Source: an uncultured Lactobacillus sp.
Lineage (GTDB): Bacteria > Bacillota > Bacilli > Lactobacillales > Lactobacillaceae
Reading direction: 5' to 3'
NCBI GenBank assembly: GCA_910589675.1
Contig: CAJUTO010000013.1
Coordinates: 1-44,079 of the forward strand
DNA length: 44,079 nt
Below are positions 17,273 through 26,937 of this stretch, one piece after another. Below the pieces are notes generated by a model. That model saw nothing but the letters and a program-made list of their open reading frames with translations. It did no database searches and was not told the DNA's origin. Each line of letters starts with the position of its first letter. The stretch's first letter is position 1. The position numbers were made by a program, and so were the translations under genes.

Positions 17273-17902
17273 TTAGTTTAATGGTGGTAAGAAAGAATAC
17301 GGATCTTGATTTTTAGTCCGAGCGGGCATTGTATATCTGCCGAATAAAATCATAGCATGATGAGTATGAATCCATTCTTCTTTTGGAAGCAATTCTTCAA
17401 GCCGCTTCTCAACTTCATGAGGAGTCGCTTTTGCACTAACGATATTAAATCTTTTAGAAATACGAGATACATGTGTATCTACTGCAATTGCTGGTACTTT
17501 GAAGCCTTCTGCTAAAACAACATTAGCCGTCTTTTCCCCCACGCCAGGTAAGGTCATCAAAATCTTTTTATCTTTTGGAATCTGACCATCAAATTTTTCG
17601 GTAATAATTTGTGCTGTCTCTTTTAAATGCCTAGCTTTTGTACGATATAAACCAATTGTACGAATGTGATTTTCAATATCTTTGATATCTGCTTGGGCTA
17701 AAGTGGCACTATCTGGATAGTCCTTAAAGAATTTAGGTGTGGTTCTATTAACCATTTTATCAGTGGTCTGGGCACTCATTAAAACAGCACATAATAGGTG
17801 AAACTTTGTGTCCCAATTCAATTCTCCTTTAGCATCTGGATATAAAGAAAGAATCCTTTTTAAAACCAATCGTGCTTCATCGTCTGATAATAATTCTTCC
17901 AT
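17273..17902 (-). CDS. nth: endonuclease III without the iron-sulfur cluster motif
   Basis: The 209-residue DNA glycosylase/AP lyase removes oxidised pyrimidines. The helix-hairpin-helix LPGVGEKTANVVL contains the catalytic Lys124, and VDTHV contains the catalytic Asp142. In most Nth proteins GRYTC is followed by three more cysteines that hold a 4Fe-4S cluster. Here the region reads GRYTMPARTKNQDPYSF and has no cysteine at all; the only Cys is C38. The tail has normal length, so this is replacement rather than truncation. It is the last gene of the dnaD-nth pair (9-nt gap). Confidence 0.93.
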   Translation of the reverse strand: MEELLSDDEARLVLKRILSLYPDAKGELNWDTKFHLLCAVLMSAQTTDKMVNRTTPKFFKDYPDSATLAQADIKDIENHIRTIGLYRTKARHLKETAQIITEKFDGQIPKDKKILMTLPGVGEKTANVVLAEGFKVPAIAVDTHVSRISKRFNIVSAKATPHEVEKRLEELLPKEEWIHTHHAMILFGRYTMPARTKNQDPYSFLPPLN

Positions 17903-17911
17903 CTTAATTAC

Positions 17912-18556
17912 CTAGTTTCTTTGAAGAAAATTTTTAATTTGATCTAACGTAGTAAGGCCATGGCGCTGCCAATTTAGGAGGATTCTGTCAACATATTTAA
18001 AATTATATACCTGCGCTAAAATGGCTTCTCTAAGAGCTAGCTTGACTATTTCTGGGTCATAGTGATCAATATTAATCCAAGCAGCAATTTCTTGTTTTTC
18101 AATTGGGCTCAATAAACGGCCAAATTCTATCTCAAATTGTCTTACCAACTCTTGAATTGGATTTGCGGATTGTTGAGTAGATGTAGAGGATTTAAAAGTA
18201 GCTTGATCTTGATAAGATTCTTCCCTCTCATCAATAAGCGTATCTAATTTCTGATATAAATGATTTAAATCATAGAAATTAGTTATGCGACCTTCCCCAT
18301 CTCTTTTTTGCCCCAATTCAATTAAATTTTTATCAATTAAGTTTTGAATTAGCTGGGAAATCTCAATCGGAGACAAATTCATTCTCTCTGATAAATTGTT
18401 ATCGCTAGGGAAAAACTTTTTCTCCTGTTTGAAAGATTCTAGCTGCAATAATAGCATTGCTTCAGTTTCAGATATTTTTAAAGAGGGATAGTAACGTAAA
18501 AGACTATTAGAAATAACCGTAAAACCTTCATTTTGAATAGCCGAAAAAGACGCCAT
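17912..18556 (-). CDS. dnaD: replication initiation protein DnaD
   Basis: The 214-residue protein has an N-terminal winged-helix domain (about 1-110, including LSERMNLSPIEISQLIQNL) and a C-terminal DnaB_2/DnaD domain with the motif YxxxILxxW in FKYVDRILLNW near 190-200. DnaD acts with DnaB and DnaI to load the replicative helicase in Firmicutes. It lies between asnS and nth, as in Bacillus. An intrinsic terminator separates it from asnS, so it either relies on readthrough or has a weak promoter of its own. Confidence 0.92.
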   Translation of the reverse strand: MASFSAIQNEGFTVISNSLLRYYPSLKISETEAMLLLQLESFKQEKKFFPSDNNLSERMNLSPIEISQLIQNLIDKNLIELGQKRDGEGRITNFYDLNHLYQKLDTLIDEREESYQDQATFKSSTSTQQSANPIQELVRQFEIEFGRLLSPIEKQEIAAWINIDHYDPEIVKLALREAILAQVYNFKYVDRILLNWQRHGLTTLDQIKNFLQRN

Positions 18557-18570
18557 ATAATTTTCCTTTC

Positions 18571-18605
18571 AAAAAAAGCTGAACTAAAATAGTTCAACTT
18601 TTTAT
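18571..18605 (-). terminator. intrinsic terminator between asnS and dnaD
   Basis: A stem of 14 bp with one G-U (18573-18586 with 18590-18603) around a 3-nt AAA loop is followed on the minus strand by a T-run. It lies directly before dnaD, whose ribosome-binding site AAAGGAAAA is next to it. Confidence 0.8.
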
Positions 18606-18627
18606 ATTTATGATATTAGATTATCAA

Positions 18628-19926
18628 TTATGGTTGCATTCTGTTGATCAATCTTGGGAATGGAATAGCTTCACGAATGTGATCTAACTTACAAATCCAA
18701 GCGATTGTACGTTCAAATCCCATACCAAATCCAGAGTGAGGAACACCACCGAATTTACGCAAGTCAAGGTACCATTGGTAATCTTCTAAGTTAAGACCTG
18801 CTTCTTCAATTTGTTGTTTCAAAATTTCGTAGTTACCTTCACGTTCAGAACCACCGAAAATTTCACCGTATCCTTCTGGTGCAATTACATCAGCACATAA
18901 ATATTCTTTAGGATTATCAGGATTTTTCTTCATGTAGAAAGGCTTAATTGTGGTTGGGTAGTTAACGATGAAGACTGGACGATCAAATTGTTCTGAAATG
19001 TATCCTTCGTCAGGTGCACCAAAGTCGTCACCCCATTTAATATCACGACCAGCTTCTTGAAGCATTTTAATAGCATCATCGTATGAAAGACGAGTAAAGT
19101 TACCTTCAGTAGTCGGACGTAATTTTTCAGGATCTCTACCCAAGATCTTTAATTCATATTCATTATTTTCAAGAACTTGTTTAACCATATAAGCCAAGTA
19201 TCTTTCTTGGATATCTAAAGACTCATCTTGGTGCATCCATGCCATTTCTGGTTCCATCATCCAGAATTCTGTCATATGACGACGGCCCTTGGATTCTTCT
19301 GCTCTAAATGTTGGTCCAAAAGTAAAGATTTTTCCGTAAGCCATAGCACCAGCTTCACCATATAATTGACCAGATTGTGACAAGTAAGCATCATTATTGA
19401 AGTATTCTACATGGAATAATTGGGTAGTACCTTCTGGAGCAGAATGCATGAAGATAGGAGCATCAAACTTAATGAATCCTTCTTTTTCAAAGAAATCAAC
19501 AGTTGCTTTAAACATAGTATTTCTAATTTGCATAATAGCAAACGGACGCTTAGATCTTAACCATAAATGACGATTATCGAGTAAGAAGTCAACACCATGT
19601 TCCTTATTACCAATTGGGTAACCTTCGTTGTTAGAAACAATTTCTAAATCTGAAATTTGAATTTCATAGCCAAAGTGTGAGCGCTTATCTTCGTGAACAG
19701 TACCAGTGATGTAAAAACTAGCTTCTTGACGCAAAGATTTAGCTGCTTCAAAAACTTCTTCAGAAACATCATTCTTACGAATAACACCTTGGAAAAATGC
19801 TGTTCCATCACGTAATTGTAAGAAAATAATCTTACCACTTGATCGTTTATCAGTTAACCAAACATGCATTTTAACTTCTTGGTCTACATGTTTAGAAGAA
19901 TCTTTAATTGAGATTAATTCTGTCAT
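18628..19926 (-). CDS. asnS: asparagine-tRNA ligase
   Basis: The 432-residue class IIb aminoacyl-tRNA synthetase has an OB-fold anticodon-binding domain (about 10-115) and a class II catalytic core. Motif 2 is [19 protein letters not shown], and motif 3 is [13 protein letters not shown] near the C-terminus. The segment following motif 2 fits AsnRS rather than AspRS. Only 68 nt separate it from ypmB, too little for a T-box leader. Confidence 0.96.
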   Translation of the reverse strand: MTELISIKDSSKHVDQEVKMHVWLTDKRSSGKIIFLQLRDGTAFFQGVIRKNDVSEEVFEAAKSLRQEASFYITGTVHEDKRSHFGYEIQISDLEIVSNNEGYPIGNKEHGVDFLLDNRHLWLRSKRPFAIMQIRNTMFKATVDFFEKEGFIKFDAPIFMHSAPEGTTQLFHVEYFNNDAYLSQSGQLYGEAGAMAYGKIFTFGPTFRAEESKGRRHMTEFWMMEPEMAWMHQDESLDIQERYLAYMVKQVLENNEYELKILGRDPEKLRPTTEGNFTRLSYDDAIKMLQEAGRDIKWGDDFGAPDEGYISEQFDRPVFIVNYPTTIKPFYMKKNPDNPKEYLCADVIAPEGYGEIFGGSEREGNYEILKQQIEEAGLNLEDYQWYLDLRKFGGVPHSGFGMGFERTIAWICKLDHIREAIPFPRLINRMQP

Positions 19927-19959
19927 TACTTACCAACCTTTTTAATTAAATTTAATTTT

Positions 19960-19965
19960 ATTATA
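19960..19965 (-). promoter_or_regulatory. -10 element of a candidate asnS promoter
   Basis: Minus strand TATAAT 34 nt before the asnS start. The -35 (TAAACT at 17 nt) is poor. Ribosome-binding site AAGGTTGGTAAG. Confidence 0.5.
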
Positions 19966-19994
19966 CTAAAAAATCACTCTTTAGTTTAACAAAT

Positions 19995-20489
19995 TTATAA
20001 ATTATCCGCATAGACTACTTCTTTTCCATTTCTAAAATCATAAAGAACATAGCCATAATTACCATTTTTCTTTTTATATGTTACTTCCCAAACTGGCATC
20101 CCCTTATACCAACCTAGCTGGCATTTAGGGTTATTGTGTCCAGGATGCTCATCATTAAAAGTATTTAAAATCTGTTCTTCACTTTTACCTTTATTTGCTT
20201 GATAAAGGTAAGCTTTTTTACTTTTTGGAAGATAAATGAAGTAATACTTTTTACCCTTCTTACTCATTCCTTCTAAACTATTGCTCTCAACGCTACGACT
20301 TAAATGGTAGTTCTTGGTAACTGTAGTAATTGGGGTCTTTTCAAGGGCAATTTTATTAGTTTCTTTAACTGTGTCACTTGCTGGCTTAGTTGCAATATAA
20401 AACACAATACAAAGACATAGATAAATTGCTGCCAAAATCCCAACCACAATTCCAGTGATTTTAAGTCCTTTTTTTACATATTTATTCAT
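19995..20489 (-). CDS. ypmB: YpmB-like membrane-anchored PepSY/DUF5590 protein
   Basis: The 164-residue protein has a short basic N-terminus, one membrane anchor (about 9-34, GLKITGIVVGILAAIYLCLC) and an extracellular domain. The repeated pattern YLYQANKGKSEEQIL and WEVTYKKKNGNYGYVLYDFRNGK fits the PepSY-like fold of YpmB. Its position between dinG and asnS agrees with ypmB in Bacillus. Function unknown; PepSY-type domains often inhibit or fold secreted enzymes. It overlaps the end of dinG by 8 nt. Confidence 0.8.
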   Translation of the reverse strand: MNKYVKKGLKITGIVVGILAAIYLCLCIVFYIATKPASDTVKETNKIALEKTPITTVTKNYHLSRSVESNSLEGMSKKGKKYYFIYLPKSKKAYLYQANKGKSEEQILNTFNDEHPGHNNPKCQLGWYKGMPVWEVTYKKKNGNYGYVLYDFRNGKEVVYADNL

Positions 20490-23298
20490 TCTGTTTACTA
20501 TTCCTTAAAACATTTAGTAGTTGCTGCTTGCTAACCTTTTTAGCACTCACAGGTAGTCCTGATAAAAACTGTTCGCCATAAGATTTATTCCAAACTCGTT
20601 GATCTAAAACTACAAAGACTCCATGATCACGCTCATTTCTGATCAAACGACCGCATCCCTGCCTAAATCTTAAAATTGCTCGTGGAAGTGTATCCACTTC
20701 AAAAATTTTATCAGCTCCAACTTGCTTTTTTAAACATTCTGTTCGTAATTTTACCTCGGGTTGATCGGGTGACTCAAAAGGTAAACGCGTAACAATTGCA
20801 AGATCTACCCCATTATGTTTAAAATCAATTCCTTCCCAGAAACTATTTGCTCCAAGTAAAATGGCTTTTTCAGCAATTCCGAAACGTTTAGCAATTTTTT
20901 CATTAGAACCAGTTAAGCCTTGAGCCAAAATTTCATAGTCCTTTAAAGCATTACTGTTTTCACTTAATCTGCTAAAAACATCCCGGATAACATCTAAATT
21001 AGTAAATAAAACTAACACATGCTTATAGTCTTTAATTTGAGTAAGTAAATTACTAATAAATGTTTCATATTCAGGACTGTTTGGATCCTCCGGAGCATTA
21101 TTATCGGAAAGTGCATATACTTTTAAATGCTTTTCAACTTTGAAAGAAGGCTTTGCTCGATAAGTAAGTGTTTTTTTAGGATCTAAATATAGGTTTTTGA
21201 TAGTGTATGAGAAGTCGTCTTGTTCTGCTAAAGTAGCAGAAATAAATAATTTTTTATCAAAGTAATGATATAACTGTTTAACTTCTTCTTCAGGATCAAG
21301 TGTTAACCAAGTTAAATTAGTAGATAGTGGGTCATCTTCATTACTTATTTCTAAAACAAATCCTTCATGGTCTAACTTTTTAGGGTCACTTAATTGATCA
21401 AGTAAAAGATAGTTTTGCTCTGAGTAATAATCTAACTGATCTATTTCTTCCTGAAGATCTCTTATTAAAACATCATCGCTCGTTAAAAGATTCTTTTGTT
21501 GATGATATAGCAAAAAGAGGAGTTGATTAGTCTCTTGGCGCACAATTTCAATATTATCTTGCATAAGATTTAACAAATGCTTGAAGTGCCCAATATTGTT
21601 GAACAAATCCTGTCCCTGAAATCCGAGACTAATAGCATTTTGTCTCTTCTCTTCCCAACTGGTAGCAAATTTTCGATTATCATAAAGGGCTTGCTGGATC
21701 TTGTTAATAGAATGAATTAAATTATTTGTATCTTTTTCAAGTTTATCTAAGATCAATTTGAATTCTAAATTATTACCAAAACGTGCCTTAGCACTATCTT
21801 CTGCATAAAAAAGTAAGTTACGTAAGTGACTACACATCCCCCAGAAGCTTTCAAATTGAAGTGAATCATTTCTTGAACTTGCTACATTTTCAACAAAACG
21901 ATGCGCCTCATCAACAACTAGGAACGGATTCTGGCCCCAAATTGAGTCCATATAGTGATTAGCTAAATAGGCATGATTAGTAATTAAGATATCGGCTTGT
22001 TCTTGTCTACTACGTGCTAAATTCCAGAAATCATATTCTGCAAAAGCTGTTCCAATTCTCGCATCTCCAGGATGTTCAATTGCTGCAAAGAGAGGTGCCT
22101 GATAGTTAGTTAACTGGAGTTCATCTAAATCACCAGTTTCTGTTTCAGTAAGCCAGATCAAAATCCCCATTTGTAAAATTAAAGTTTGCTGAATCGGATT
22201 ATCAGTCTGATAAAGAGAATTGTAAAATCCATCTAAATCTAAATAATGACTGCTTGATTTAACAATTTGGGCATCTAAGTCTAAATGAGTAACCCGTAAA
22301 AGTTGCGGAATTTCCTGCTTTAGAATTTGTTCCTGTAAAACCTTAGTGGGCGTTGCTACGACTAATTTTCTCCCAGAATATAGCTCATATGCATAAGCCA
22401 TTAAGTAACTAAACGTTTTTCCGCTACCATTTGGTGCTTCAACAACTAGTGAGTTATCTGAGTCACTGTAAACAAAGTCGTGGAGTCTATTAATTAGACT
22501 AACTTGTCCCCGTCTAAAGCGGAGATTCTTTTTAAATAATTCTTTCTTTTCATCATCGCTTTGAGGAAATGATCCAGGACTTGCTACATCATTACGACGT
22601 GGAGCTATATTTTGCTTTTTCAATATTAAATGTTTTACCTGAACCAAATCTTTAGGCAACGGTCTCTTAGTCTGCCGAGCAACTTGACCAATTTCATAAA
22701 AAATATAATCAGTATCTCGTAGCAGTCCTTTTGATAAGGAAGTCAAAGTATTGAGAGTTGCCTGAGGAAGATTTTCCAGTTTCTTAATTGCTTTTAGTAG
22801 TAACTTTGCCGTTACTAGTGCATCTGAATCAGCTCGGTGCGGGTTTAAGTGTTTAATTCTCAAGCGAGCTGTTAAATCTCGTAATTTATAAGATGGAAAA
22901 GTTGGAAAAGCAATTTGTGCTAACTCCACCGTATCAACTGCTTTTCCAGTTAGTGGCTCTAAGCCCGCATTTACAAGCTCATAGTTTAAAAACGGAAGAT
23001 CAAAGTTTACATTATGTGCAACAAAAATCGTATTTTCTAAGATTTTTCGTATCTTTGGTGCATAGTAGCTAAAATCATGAGCCTGCGCCACGTCTTCATT
23101 ACTAATATGAGTTAAGTTTTCAACAGCTTGAGGGATTTCACGATGAGGATTGATTAAGAATGAATATGTTTTTACTACCTTACGCTTTTTGATGATTGCA
23201 CAACCAAATTGAATAATATGATCGCCTTGATTGCGCTGGGTGCCCGTAGTTTCAAGATCGACGACGGCAAAAACATCATCTGTAAAGGCTTTTTTCAT
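20482..23298 (-). CDS. dinG: DinG-type protein: DnaQ-like 3'-5' exonuclease fused to a superfamily 2 helicase
   Basis: In this 938-residue protein, residues 1-170 are a DnaQ-like exonuclease with FAVVDLETTG (D14, E16), NVNFDLPFL and HRADSDA. The rest is an XPD/DinG-like helicase with a P-loop EAPNGSGKT (about 286-294), VVDEAHRF (DEAH box) and the C-terminal RFRQGCGRLIRNERD motif VI. No iron-sulfur cysteine cluster is visible in the helicase part, as is usual for the Gram-positive form. Whether the helicase is active is uncertain; the Staphylococcus homologue has been described mainly as a nuclease. It follows addA by 24 nt. Confidence 0.92.
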   Translation of the reverse strand: MKKAFTDDVFAVVDLETTGTQRNQGDHIIQFGCAIIKKRKVVKTYSFLINPHREIPQAVENLTHISNEDVAQAHDFSYYAPKIRKILENTIFVAHNVNFDLPFLNYELVNAGLEPLTGKAVDTVELAQIAFPTFPSYKLRDLTARLRIKHLNPHRADSDALVTAKLLLKAIKKLENLPQATLNTLTSLSKGLLRDTDYIFYEIGQVARQTKRPLPKDLVQVKHLILKKQNIAPRRNDVASPGSFPQSDDEKKELFKKNLRFRRGQVSLINRLHDFVYSDSDNSLVVEAPNGSGKTFSYLMAYAYELYSGRKLVVATPTKVLQEQILKQEIPQLLRVTHLDLDAQIVKSSSHYLDLDGFYNSLYQTDNPIQQTLILQMGILIWLTETETGDLDELQLTNYQAPLFAAIEHPGDARIGTAFAEYDFWNLARSRQEQADILITNHAYLANHYMDSIWGQNPFLVVDEAHRFVENVASSRNDSLQFESFWGMCSHLRNLLFYAEDSAKARFGNNLEFKLILDKLEKDTNNLIHSINKIQQALYDNRKFATSWEEKRQNAISLGFQGQDLFNNIGHFKHLLNLMQDNIEIVRQETNQLLFLLYHQQKNLLTSDDVLIRDLQEEIDQLDYYSEQNYLLLDQLSDPKKLDHEGFVLEISNEDDPLSTNLTWLTLDPEEEVKQLYHYFDKKLFISATLAEQDDFSYTIKNLYLDPKKTLTYRAKPSFKVEKHLKVYALSDNNAPEDPNSPEYETFISNLLTQIKDYKHVLVLFTNLDVIRDVFSRLSENSNALKDYEILAQGLTGSNEKIAKRFGIAEKAILLGANSFWEGIDFKHNGVDLAIVTRLPFESPDQPEVKLRTECLKKQVGADKIFEVDTLPRAILRFRQGCGRLIRNERDHGVFVVLDQRVWNKSYGEQFLSGLPVSAKKVSKQQLLNVLRNSKQNE

Positions 23299-23322
23299 AA
23301 TAATCTCCCTTCTATTCTGTTT

Positions 23323-26300
23323 CTAGTCTACTGGGACCACTTTCCTTGCGTCAAGCAAAATTAAATATTTTCCAATTACCTTTTTATTTTCCGATATTTC
23401 ATTTAATGCTTGTTCATATAAACGTAGTTGCCCAGTATATTTTTGCTTAATTTTGTCTATAGCTTGTTCTTCATGAGTTTTATCAACAAAATCAGTTTTA
23501 TAGTCAAATAAAATTAAACCTTCATCTGTTTCAAAATACCCATCAATTGTTCCGTGAACTAGAATTTTAGCTGCTGAGTCAGAAAAATCATTAAACAGTT
23601 CACTAGCATTCACTAAGCTTGAAAATTGGCTTTCTCTATGTAATTTTTCTGGTTTTTGCCAAAATTCTGCCGCAAATTCACTCATTACAAACCAATTTAA
23701 AGCTTCTTTTGATAAATGTGGCACCATCAATGGGTTTAATTTACCTAATTCTACAAGCTCTTCAATTTCTTGTTCTAAATTTATCTCAGTTTTATCACCC
23801 TGATAATCATAATACTGTAAAACTAGGTGCATCGCTGTTCCGATCTCTGCTCCAGTAAATTTTTGTTTTTCTAAAAATACGGGAGTCTCATCAATTGGTT
23901 GTAAATATCGATTACTTGAAGAAATAAGACGTGAATTCTCAAGTTCAGTATCCATAGGATCATTAAATACTTTTTTTATCTCAGAAACAGACTGATAGGC
24001 TGTAGTCTTAGTGGCATCCGCAAATGGATATTCAAAATTATAAAGGGTTTTGACTACATCATTCATTTTAGAACTTAATTTTTGAGTATCGTCTTTTTGC
24101 TCATCCTTTTCTTCTATATCTGACTGCACAGCAAACTTTAAGTAATATATCTTATCTTGCTCTTCTAAAGCTAAGGTCATGTCTTCAATCGTTTGATCAA
24201 ATTCATGCTTTTGTTCTAGCTTAGGTCCTAGAAAATCTAGTGGAGACTGGGCATTGATTTTTCTTATTAATGGAAGGATGTTCGTTTTTTGATCAATTTC
24301 ACTTTCCCACTTTTTCTGCTTAGCTTCCATCTCACTTACACTAGCAACTAAGATGAGCTTTTGTTGAGCACGTGTTAAACCAACGTATAAGATTCTAGCT
24401 TCTTCTTCAAGCATTTGTTGTCTTTTTTCGACATCGGCTAAAGATTTAACTAGGGAATCAATTCGATAATCTTTTTCTTTAATTGTTAACCCTAGTCCAT
24501 CTTTACTAATCGTAAAATTGCCACTTAAGTCACGTGTCTGATACTTGTGACCTAGTCCCATGACAAACACTACCGGAAATTCGAGACCTTTAGAAGCATG
24601 GATAGTCATTAGTTTTACAGCCTTATCAGCCTTATCACTTAAAAGTGGTTGTGCTAAATCCTTTTGATTTTTCCGCATGCGCTCGATAAAACTAATGAAT
24701 TGATATAATCCTTTAAAACCGGCACTTTCGTAAGAAGTGGCTCTCTCATATAGAGATTCTAGGTTTACTCTACGCTGTTGTCCATTAGGCAAGCCAGTTA
24801 CAATTTCTAACAGATGGGTTCTTTCGTAAATACTCCAAATCAATTCAGAAATTCGATGGGTTGCCGCAAATGAACGCAGAGATTCTAATTGCTGAAGGAA
24901 GTTTTTACATTTTTGACCAAGATCCGAATTGACTGATGCAAAGCTGGTTAAAGCATTATAAAAATTTCCGGATCTAGTTTTGACCCTGATTTGCGCTAAT
25001 TCAGGCTCTTTAAAGTTAAAAAGCGGTGAACGTAAGACTGCCACTAGAGGGATGTCCTGTTGTGGATTATCAATCAATCTCAAGTAATTCATGATCATCA
25101 CTAATTCAAATGTTTGAAAATAGTTCTGAGCATCAGTTACAAATAAAGGTAGATCTGCCTTTGCAAATTCTTGCATTACCTGTAAATTGTCACTTCTAGT
25201 ACGCGTAATAATGGCAATATCAGAATATTCCAGCGGGCGTTTAAGCTGTGTTTTTCGATCCCAGACTTGGAAATTCTCTTCCTTAAGTTGCTTAATTCTG
25301 GCAATAACCATTTGAATTTCACTGAAGTCCATTTCGTCTCCGAAATTTTCTTCAAATGAAGCTTGCGTTTGTTTTTTATCCGTGAAAATATATTCACTTG
25401 CAGTAGGCAAGTCAGTAGGATAATAAGTCGCGCCAAATTGTAATTGTCCTTCTTTTTTGTAATCAATTCCGCCAAAATTTGCAGTTAGAATTGGATTGAA
25501 CAAAGAGTTAACTGTCTTAGTAACTCTTTTTGTTGACCTAAAATTATCTGATAAGACAATTTTTTCACTATCATCATTCTGTCCATAAGCATGATATTTG
25601 CTTAAAAACAAGTCAGGACGTGCTTGTCTAAAACCGTAAATAGATTGTTTTATATCTCCAACCATAAATAGGTTGTTTTGTCCCTTCTTTTTGATAGCTG
25701 CAATGATATTTTCCTGCAAAGCGTTAACATCTTGATACTCATCAATTAATATTTCATTGAATTTTTCTTGGTAATACTCTTGGGCAATATGAGCATTTGA
25801 AGTATCGGTAGTAAGAATGCTGAAAGCAAATTGCTCCATGTCACTATAGTCAATTAAATTCTGTTCTCGTTTTAATTGACCAAATCTCTTAATTAATTTT
25901 TTTTCAGCATCAACAATGGTTTTAACTAATTTTTCTGATTTTTTGAGAATATTTACCTGTTCTTTTTCTTCTACTACAAAAAAGTTAGCAAAGATCTTCT
26001 TAAGTTGATCATTTAAATCAGATTTTAGCTTTTGACTTTCTTGGTAAGTTTCAAGACTTTCCTCTGACCACTTTTTAGACTTGCGAATATTCTTTTCAAA
26101 CTTACAATTCATTAGACTAGCTCGAATTTCATTATAAGAATGATCATCTTCCAAAGCATTTAAGAATTGCTCTAAACGACTGGTAAAGATATCGTAGTTT
26201 TCCTTAACCTTCACTAAATCTGGATTTTCCATTTGAGGATTTTCAAAGAACTGTCTTATTTCAGTTTGTAGATCCTTTATCTCTTTTATTAAAAGCGGTT

Positions 26301-26937
26301 TAATTTGAGTCTGCCACAGGTCAGATTCAATTAAATCATCTTGAACTTGATAAGAATTAGGTAAATTATTGAGAAATTTTTCATAATTAGGCTCAGTAAC
26401 TACAGTATTGTACAACTGCAATAAAAGATTTCGAGCTCCTTCTGCATCCCTATCACCAGAAAAATTATCATAAAAGTCCTGAAAATCTTGATCATTTTTT
26501 TCAAGGTACTCAATTTCTATTTCATGGAGAGCACGCTCTTTTAAAAGCTCAGCTTGGGTTTCATCAGTTAAAACACTAAATTGTGGGTCAAGATCAATTA
26601 CATAATAAAAACGTCTAATTACATCTAAACAAAAAGAATCAATTGTAGATATATTAGCAGTATCCACATCAAGTAATTGGCTACGAAGAAATTGATTATT
26701 AGGCTCTTTTTCAATCTGATTACTTATTTTTTGCTTGATTCGTTCCTTCATTTCACGAGCAGCAGCTTTAGTAAAAGTGATGATCAAAAGCGACGAAACT
26801 GGTGTACCAGATAAAATGCGTTTCAAAACACGTTCAACTAATACTGTGGTCTTTCCTGAACCAGCGGATGCTGAAACTAGGATATCTTTCCCATAATCGT
26901 TAATTGCTTGATTTTGTTCCTTAGTAAATTTCGTCAA
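23323..26937 (-). CDS. addA: ATP-dependent helicase/nuclease subunit A (AddA/RexA)
   Basis: The 1204-residue UvrD-like helicase fused to a C-terminal RecB-family nuclease processes double-strand breaks together with RexB. Motifs: Walker A SASAGSGKTTVLVERVL (about 37-53), the DEYQDVNALQ Walker B, QSIYGFRQARPDLF, TIHASKGLEFPVVF, YVGLTRAQQKL and the nuclease motif LILFDYKTDFVD. The start is TTG at 26937, directly after the addB stop codon, and gives the family N-terminus MTKFTKEQNQAI. Translation is probably coupled to addB. Confidence 0.95.
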   Translation of the reverse strand: MTKFTKEQNQAINDYGKDILVSASAGSGKTTVLVERVLKRILSGTPVSSLLIITFTKAAAREMKERIKQKISNQIEKEPNNQFLRSQLLDVDTANISTIDSFCLDVIRRFYYVIDLDPQFSVLTDETQAELLKERALHEIEIEYLEKNDQDFQDFYDNFSGDRDAEGARNLLLQLYNTVVTEPNYEKFLNNLPNSYQVQDDLIESDLWQTQIKPLLIKEIKDLQTEIRQFFENPQMENPDLVKVKENYDIFTSRLEQFLNALEDDHSYNEIRASLMNCKFEKNIRKSKKWSEESLETYQESQKLKSDLNDQLKKIFANFFVVEEKEQVNILKKSEKLVKTIVDAEKKLIKRFGQLKREQNLIDYSDMEQFAFSILTTDTSNAHIAQEYYQEKFNEILIDEYQDVNALQENIIAAIKKKGQNNLFMVGDIKQSIYGFRQARPDLFLSKYHAYGQNDDSEKIVLSDNFRSTKRVTKTVNSLFNPILTANFGGIDYKKEGQLQFGATYYPTDLPTASEYIFTDKKQTQASFEENFGDEMDFSEIQMVIARIKQLKEENFQVWDRKTQLKRPLEYSDIAIITRTRSDNLQVMQEFAKADLPLFVTDAQNYFQTFELVMIMNYLRLIDNPQQDIPLVAVLRSPLFNFKEPELAQIRVKTRSGNFYNALTSFASVNSDLGQKCKNFLQQLESLRSFAATHRISELIWSIYERTHLLEIVTGLPNGQQRRVNLESLYERATSYESAGFKGLYQFISFIERMRKNQKDLAQPLLSDKADKAVKLMTIHASKGLEFPVVFVMGLGHKYQTRDLSGNFTISKDGLGLTIKEKDYRIDSLVKSLADVEKRQQMLEEEARILYVGLTRAQQKLILVASVSEMEAKQKKWESEIDQKTNILPLIRKINAQSPLDFLGPKLEQKHEFDQTIEDMTLALEEQDKIYYLKFAVQSDIEEKDEQKDDTQKLSSKMNDVVKTLYNFEYPFADATKTTAYQSVSEIKKVFNDPMDTELENSRLISSSNRYLQPIDETPVFLEKQKFTGAEIGTAMHLVLQYYDYQGDKTEINLEQEIEELVELGKLNPLMVPHLSKEALNWFVMSEFAAEFWQKPEKLHRESQFSSLVNASELFNDFSDSAAKILVHGTIDGYFETDEGLILFDYKTDFVDKTHEEQAIDKIKQKYTGQLRLYEQALNEISENKKVIGKYLILLDARKVVPVD

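Noticed and set aside
19927-19994. T-box riboswitch upstream of asnS
   Set aside because: Only 68 nt separate asnS from ypmB, with no AGGGTGG-like T-box sequence or specifier stem.
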